Source: Adenophora triphylla var. japonica
Taxonomy: Eukaryota > Streptophyta > Magnoliopsida > Asterales > Campanulaceae
Direction of reading: 5' to 3'
Assembly (NCBI GenBank): GCA_022495995.1
Contig: JAFEMH010004874.1
Span: forward strand, 1 to 64,000
DNA length: 64,000 bases
In this document: one piece after another, positions 59,924-64,000 of the stretch
How the letters are laid out: each line of letters begins with the position of its first letter
Position numbering within the stretch: position 1 is the stretch's first letter
Program-made: the position numbers and the translations under genes
Notes under the pieces: generated by a model
Databases searched by the model: none
What the model saw: the letters and a program-made list of their open reading frames with translations, nothing else
Told to the model about the DNA's origin: nothing

Positions 59924-60680
59924 TGATGATGCCAAAATCGTCAAATCAGCCCAAATCCAAGCGATGATTGCTCTGGTGATTGCAAGGCCTGAAAATAAGA
60001 GAAAGCACGTAAACTAAGTCGGGGCGGATCCGGCTAAAGGCCCTCCGGCGTGAGAGTAAGTTCACGGTTTGTATATGAGAAAACAAATTGACAGATTTTT
60101 CCCAAGGTAAAAAGTAACGTACCAAATAATGAGCCATGGGGCTTGTATTTATAGGGATGGATTGATAGAATCCATGTTGGAGTGAACTTGCAAAGAGATA
60201 AGATATAATCCTAAAAGAATTATATCTGATAAAGAGTCATTGTTTGACTTAGTTTGGTGTAGTTGGTTACAATCCTGATTGGATCATGAATGTATAATCC
60301 TTGTTGTATAAGGGATGTATAATTTGCTAGCCGGAACGCCGAGGAACATAAATGTTTTACCTCGACCTTGGCAAATAGGCCGAGGTGAATGATTCTGTTT
60401 CCTCGTCATTTGGTGATTGGCTGACAAGTAGATATGCCGGGGTAAATGATTTTGTTTCCTCGTCACTTTGATGAAATGTCGAGGTAAGAACTTTTCTCTC
60501 CTCGTCACTTGCGACATGACGGCCCAAGCATGATGACATAAGGCCGAGGTAAATGTTCCTCGGCATACGAGAAAGACCTTACTCGGCCCCGACACTTGGT
60601 TATTAGATAATATTCATGGCCCAATCCAATTGGGCCCTGCTCGAGCAAGCCCATGTTCGTATCTCGATTTATACTGTTCA
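59924..60680 (-). repeat. Element D 5' LTR
   Basis: TGATGATGCC...ACTGTTCA, followed by the GTAAG TSD at 60681-60685. Most differences from the 3' LTR are transitions. Confidence 0.93.
60145..60153 (-). promoter_or_regulatory. Element D LTR TATA box
   Basis: TATAAATAC on -, conserved in the 3' LTR and in the solo LTR at 28591-29242. Confidence 0.6.
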
Positions 60681-60869
60681 GTAAGATAAATTTTTCGATA
60701 CGGAGGTAGTATATTTCTAAATCATTGATAATATTAACAGTATCAATGAATTTTTCTGAAATTTATATTAAAAATTGATGCTTATTATTGTAAATCGAAA
60801 TTTGATACTTCTTTGATACTAATACATAAAGAGTAGGTCTCCGAAAAAATGCGTTTTTTCATAAGTTAT

Positions 60870-61482
60870 GGAGAAACGTGTTTTTTCAAAACTTCTGGAT
60901 ATCAGTCTCAAAGGTTCTGGATATCCAGAACCCTTTGATCATGATATCCAGAAGTTATATTAGAATGGGACCAACGCATACCAACTTTCTGGTCATGGCC
61001 TTCACTTTTTTCTGGATATACTTTTCACTGTTTTCTGGATATAGATTTGGGGTATGTGTTGGTCTCATTCTAACATAACTTCTGGATATCATGATCAAAG
61101 GGTTCTGAATATCATGATCAAAGGGTTCTGGATATCCAAAACCTTTGAGACTGATATCCAGAAGTAACCATGGGCCAAGGTCATGGCCAATACAAATTTT
61201 CTGGATATCCTTTCAAAAGGTTCTGGATATCCAGAAACGAGGGTTTTGGATATCCAGAACCTTTGAGACTGATATCCAGAAGTAACCATGGACCAAGGTC
61301 CTGACCAATACAAATTTTCTGGATATCCTTTCAAAAGGTTCTGGATATCCAGAAACGAGGGTTCTGGATATCCAGAACCTTTGAGATTGATATCCAGAAG
61401 TAACCATGGGCCAAGGTCATGGCCAATACAAATTTTCTGAATATCCTTTCAAAAGGTTCTGAATATCCAGAAACTCGTTTCT
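60870..61482. repeat. Array of TCTGGATATCCAGA palindromes
   Basis: More than 20 CTGGATATC/GATATCCAG half-sites. On the right, three 118-bp units (TAACCATGG(G/A)CCAAGGTC at 61165, 61283, 61401). On the left, partly inverted counterparts (ACTTCTGGATATCAGTCTCA at 60891). Outer ends GGAGAAACGTG (60871) and, inverted, CTCGTTTCTCC (61466-61476) resemble terminal inverted repeats. No coding; - strand open frames of 64-79 codons are repeat by-products. Confidence 0.85.
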
Positions 61483-61489
61483 CCATTTT

Positions 61490-62939
61490 CTCCCTAGATT
61501 TTGGCATACATAAAAGCTAAAATTTTATTTTCATTTTTATTGAGCAAGAACTATTGTTAACAAAAATAATGGCATTATAAGTTTCTCTAAGTTGTACTCT
61601 GTCTAATAATAAATTTTGCATTTATATTTTTTGGCCTTGTCAAAATAAATATTATATAGTATTAAATAAGGAAACTGATAAATAGTCTGGAATTCATTCA
61701 TAAAACCAATTAGTTATGCAAGGAGCTTAGTTTTTACCGTATAATACACGTACGTAAAAAACAATTGATTTTTTTTTTTTTTCGTGTATCAACCAAACTT
61801 AAATAAAAATACTCGTACTTTTAAGTCAATTATATATTACACGTGAAAAAAGTTAAACATACTATACTTCCCTATTAAACTCCACCTTATATAAAATTTA
61901 AAATAGTTTTTTTCATTTAAAATTTTAATTTATAATATTAATAATTTCAAAATTAATTAAATATAATAATAGTTAATTTAAAATATTAATATTTTAGAAA
62001 TATATGTTACAAAATAAAATTAATAAATATTTTGTATATATATGTAAACTTTGTGCTTACATGTGAATATAGATTTTGGAATTTTTTGAAATTTCATCTA
62101 AAAAATAATTAACCATGAGGAGTAGCACAAAGTTTTTATATATTGAAGATAAGGCTTTCAGACGTAAGATAATTGTTTCAACATAAATAATTTAAGAGCA
62201 ACTATAATAAATAACACATTTTCCATAAATATTGAAAAGTTATACTCTAAGCGTCCCACTACAAATTACACAAATTACACCGTTGTTGTTTAGGGAATTT
62301 CACCATAAACTACACACTTTCAAAAATAAAATATTTTATTAATTATATATTAATGAGACCCACGTGTCATATTCACAACAACAATTCAATTATTATTTCG
62401 TACCTCACACTCTCTCTCATACCTTACTTTTTCAACACATAACACATACTTCACAAACAAATTTTCTTAATTCTCGTGAAAATTGTAAGTGTTTAGTTTG
62501 TAATGGGAATGAGAGAGTATATACTTCATCTGTTCCATTCAAATTACATTTTTGATCCAAAAGATTATCCCATTTGAAACTATGCTTTTTATTTTAGAAA
62601 ATTTTATAATACTTCTTTAATCATTTAATCAATAAGACTTATTTTTACACTCAAAACAATTTTTCATTCACTATTTATTACTCCACTTTTTTTCTCTTAT
62701 GTCACTTTTTATACTCGTAATAACGAGAAAAGTATATTTTTTGTCCCTAAAGTACTTTAAGTTTTACCTTTTCGTCCGTAAACAATTTTTTTTTTACCTT
62801 TTCATCCTTGACATATCGTTTTAAGGATTATGTAGTCCCTCCAGTTAACGGGCGTTTAATAATCCGTTAAATTCGTTGATGTGTCATAGTGATATGACAT
62901 TTTAACTTACGTGGCATACAGCTGAGATTATGTTGATAT
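61490..62939. other. AT-rich intergenic DNA
   Basis: No gene. CTTCATCTGTTCCATTCAAA (62525-62544) resembles one end of a Stowaway MITE without a matching partner. 62740-62830 has two TTTTACCTTTTCNTCC words about 60 bp apart, of a kind seen in transposon ends, but no borders could be set. Confidence 0.5.
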
Positions 62940-62948
62940 TTCTGTAAA

Positions 62949-63224
62949 GGACTTTTCTATTGTGTGCCCATGGGCACATGATAAGGATTAAAGATTTTCT
63001 TGTAATGTGTGTCACATTAATACTTGACACACACTACAAGAGAATCTTTGAAAGATTCTCTTGTAATGTGTGTCAAGTATTAATTTGACACAAATTACAA
63101 GAAAATCTTTAAAATATTTATTCAACGATTCTCTTGTAATGTGTGTCAAGTATTAATTTGACACACATTACAAGAGAATCTTTAATCCTTACCATGTGCC
63201 CATGGGCACACAATAGAAAAGTCC
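62949..63224. mobile_element. Mutator-like MITE with 9-bp TSD
   Basis: TSD TTCTGTAAA at 62940-62948 and 63225-63233. Ends GGACTTTTCTATTGTGTGCC and exact reverse complement on the right; the perfect arm continues past CCATGGGCACATG. Interior: several CTTGTAATGTGTGTCA words in both orientations form nested hairpins. 276 bp, noncoding. 9-bp TSD points to Mutator. Confidence 0.88.
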
Positions 63225-63233
63225 TTCTGTAAA

Positions 63234-64000
63234 TTATAGGGAGCAAAATGTAATAAAAATTAAAACACTCACTGTCATCCAACTTTCAACAGCCACCACA
63301 CCGCCGCAACCATATCCCACCACCGCCACTCTACTGCCACCACCACCCACCACCACCTTCTTACAATAACACCAATTTTTTTAAAATACTCACTAATTTA
63401 TTGTACTTGTCTTAAACAATTTTGGTACAACAAACCAGATTACAACAAAAAGAAGCATCATCATACCAACTGATTTGCTAAACAATAAATGCTTAATTAG
63501 AACAAAGGAAAGTTTGATCCACCAAAAAATTGTCCATTTTACAAGCACGGTGAAGATATATCTGACATTTGATTTCTACAAAATTGACATTCAAATCCAA
63601 AAGTTTCTTAATTGGACGGAAAACCCATCACAATCACAACAAACTTTAGACTCGTCAAACAGGTACCAAGCAATCAAAAAAATCGTGAAAAAAAATCAAT
63701 AACAATAAAGAGATGGGCAAAAATGGAAATCAAATTTAACCTTCCTCAACCCATTTCAGGTAGCCAAAATTCATCTTCACAAGATTGGCATCGAGAAACG
63801 CCTAGATATATCAAATATGTAGTGGATGAAAATGAAATCAGAGAAATGACAAAGAGGTAACCTTGCTCAACCCATATCAGTCATACTCTCTCCTCTGGCT
63901 CGGCCCTGCATCTACTGCATTCATTTGCAGTTCGTCTTCTCCGGTCGTTCTTTGCTTGCCTCCTCCTTCTCAGGCAACATCACCAAAATCCAAAATCTGA
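63234..64000. other. Right edge, no supported gene
   Basis: A CCA/CCG-rich low-complexity tract (63290-63356), then AT-rich DNA with short + open frames (63475-63860) lacking recognisable motifs or a good start. Could be part of a gene beyond the window, but nothing shows it. Confidence 0.45.

Larger units (their letters stand above)
37668..60680 (-). mobile_element. Complete Tat-lineage element D with nested insertions
   Basis: Flanked by GTAAG at 37663-37667 and 60681-60685. LTRs at 37668-38425 and 59924-60680 differ at about 20 positions by eye. On - from the right: PBS, gag, protease, RT (interrupted), RNase H, second RNase H, integrase. Beyond the end of pol come tandem repeats and a + strand antisense gene, then the polypurine tract and the 3' LTR. 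Span 23013 bp; without the nested array and its TSD about 12.7 kb. At least four 1-bp frameshifts in gag-pol make it non-autonomous now. Confidence 0.92.

Noticed and set aside
60870..61482. CRISPR-like regular repeats
   Set aside because: Palindromic 118-bp units in a plant genome, no unique spacers and no cas genes.
63475..63860. Two overlapping + open frames near the right edge
   Set aside because: AT-driven, no conserved motif, no promoter or splice support.

Overview
The window looks like an intergenic, repeat-dense segment of a eudicot nuclear genome. I find no certain single-copy host gene. Nearly every coding stretch belongs to a transposable element: Ty1/copia and Ty3/gypsy Tat-lineage gag-pol, a plant mobile domain (PMD) protein, and a SUF4-like zinc-finger exon captured by a transposon. 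Introns with GT/AG borders, poly-purine and AT-rich tracts, LTRs with TATAAATA promoters, and primer-binding sites matching plant tRNAs fit a plant. I cannot name the species.

Left third (1-27564): decayed, overlapping LTR retrotransposons on the + strand. The tail and 3' LTR of a copia element (1-2341) sit in a Tat-lineage gypsy element (Tat A, 2342-16036). Next come a deleted second Tat element (Tat C, 16037-20799), a third (Tat B, LTR plus gag, 20800-25578) that cuts into Tat C, and the 3' end and LTR of a fourth, unclassified LTR element (25579-27564).

Middle (27565-37662): AT-rich sequence with small transposons, several with readable target-site duplications (TSDs). These are a diverged solo LTR, a SINE with a 17-bp TSD, a foldback MITE, a 120-bp GA microsatellite, a large inverted repeat, a 3.3-kb Mutator-like element carrying an apparently intact three-exon PMD gene, and a Harbinger-like MITE.

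Right (37668-60680): one 23-kb nest. The outer Tat-lineage element is on the - strand with 757/758-bp LTRs, TSD GTAAG, gag-pol on -, and a spliced antisense gene on + with its own TATA box. Its pol is split inside the RT/RNase H region by a 10.3-kb LTR-internal-LTR-internal-LTR array of a gag-only element (TR-GAG type, TSD CTCCT). One internal copy is in turn split by a 1160-bp hAT element (8-bp TSD) carrying the first exon of a SUF4/BuGZ-type gene. The nesting gives a relative order: Tat, then TR-GAG, then hAT.

Right edge (60686-64000): AT-rich flank with a 118-bp-period array of GATATC palindromes and a 276-bp Mutator-like MITE with a 9-bp TSD.

Boundaries with matching TSDs are exact. Boundaries of decayed elements are approximate. 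All family names rest on motif recognition by eye, without database searches.
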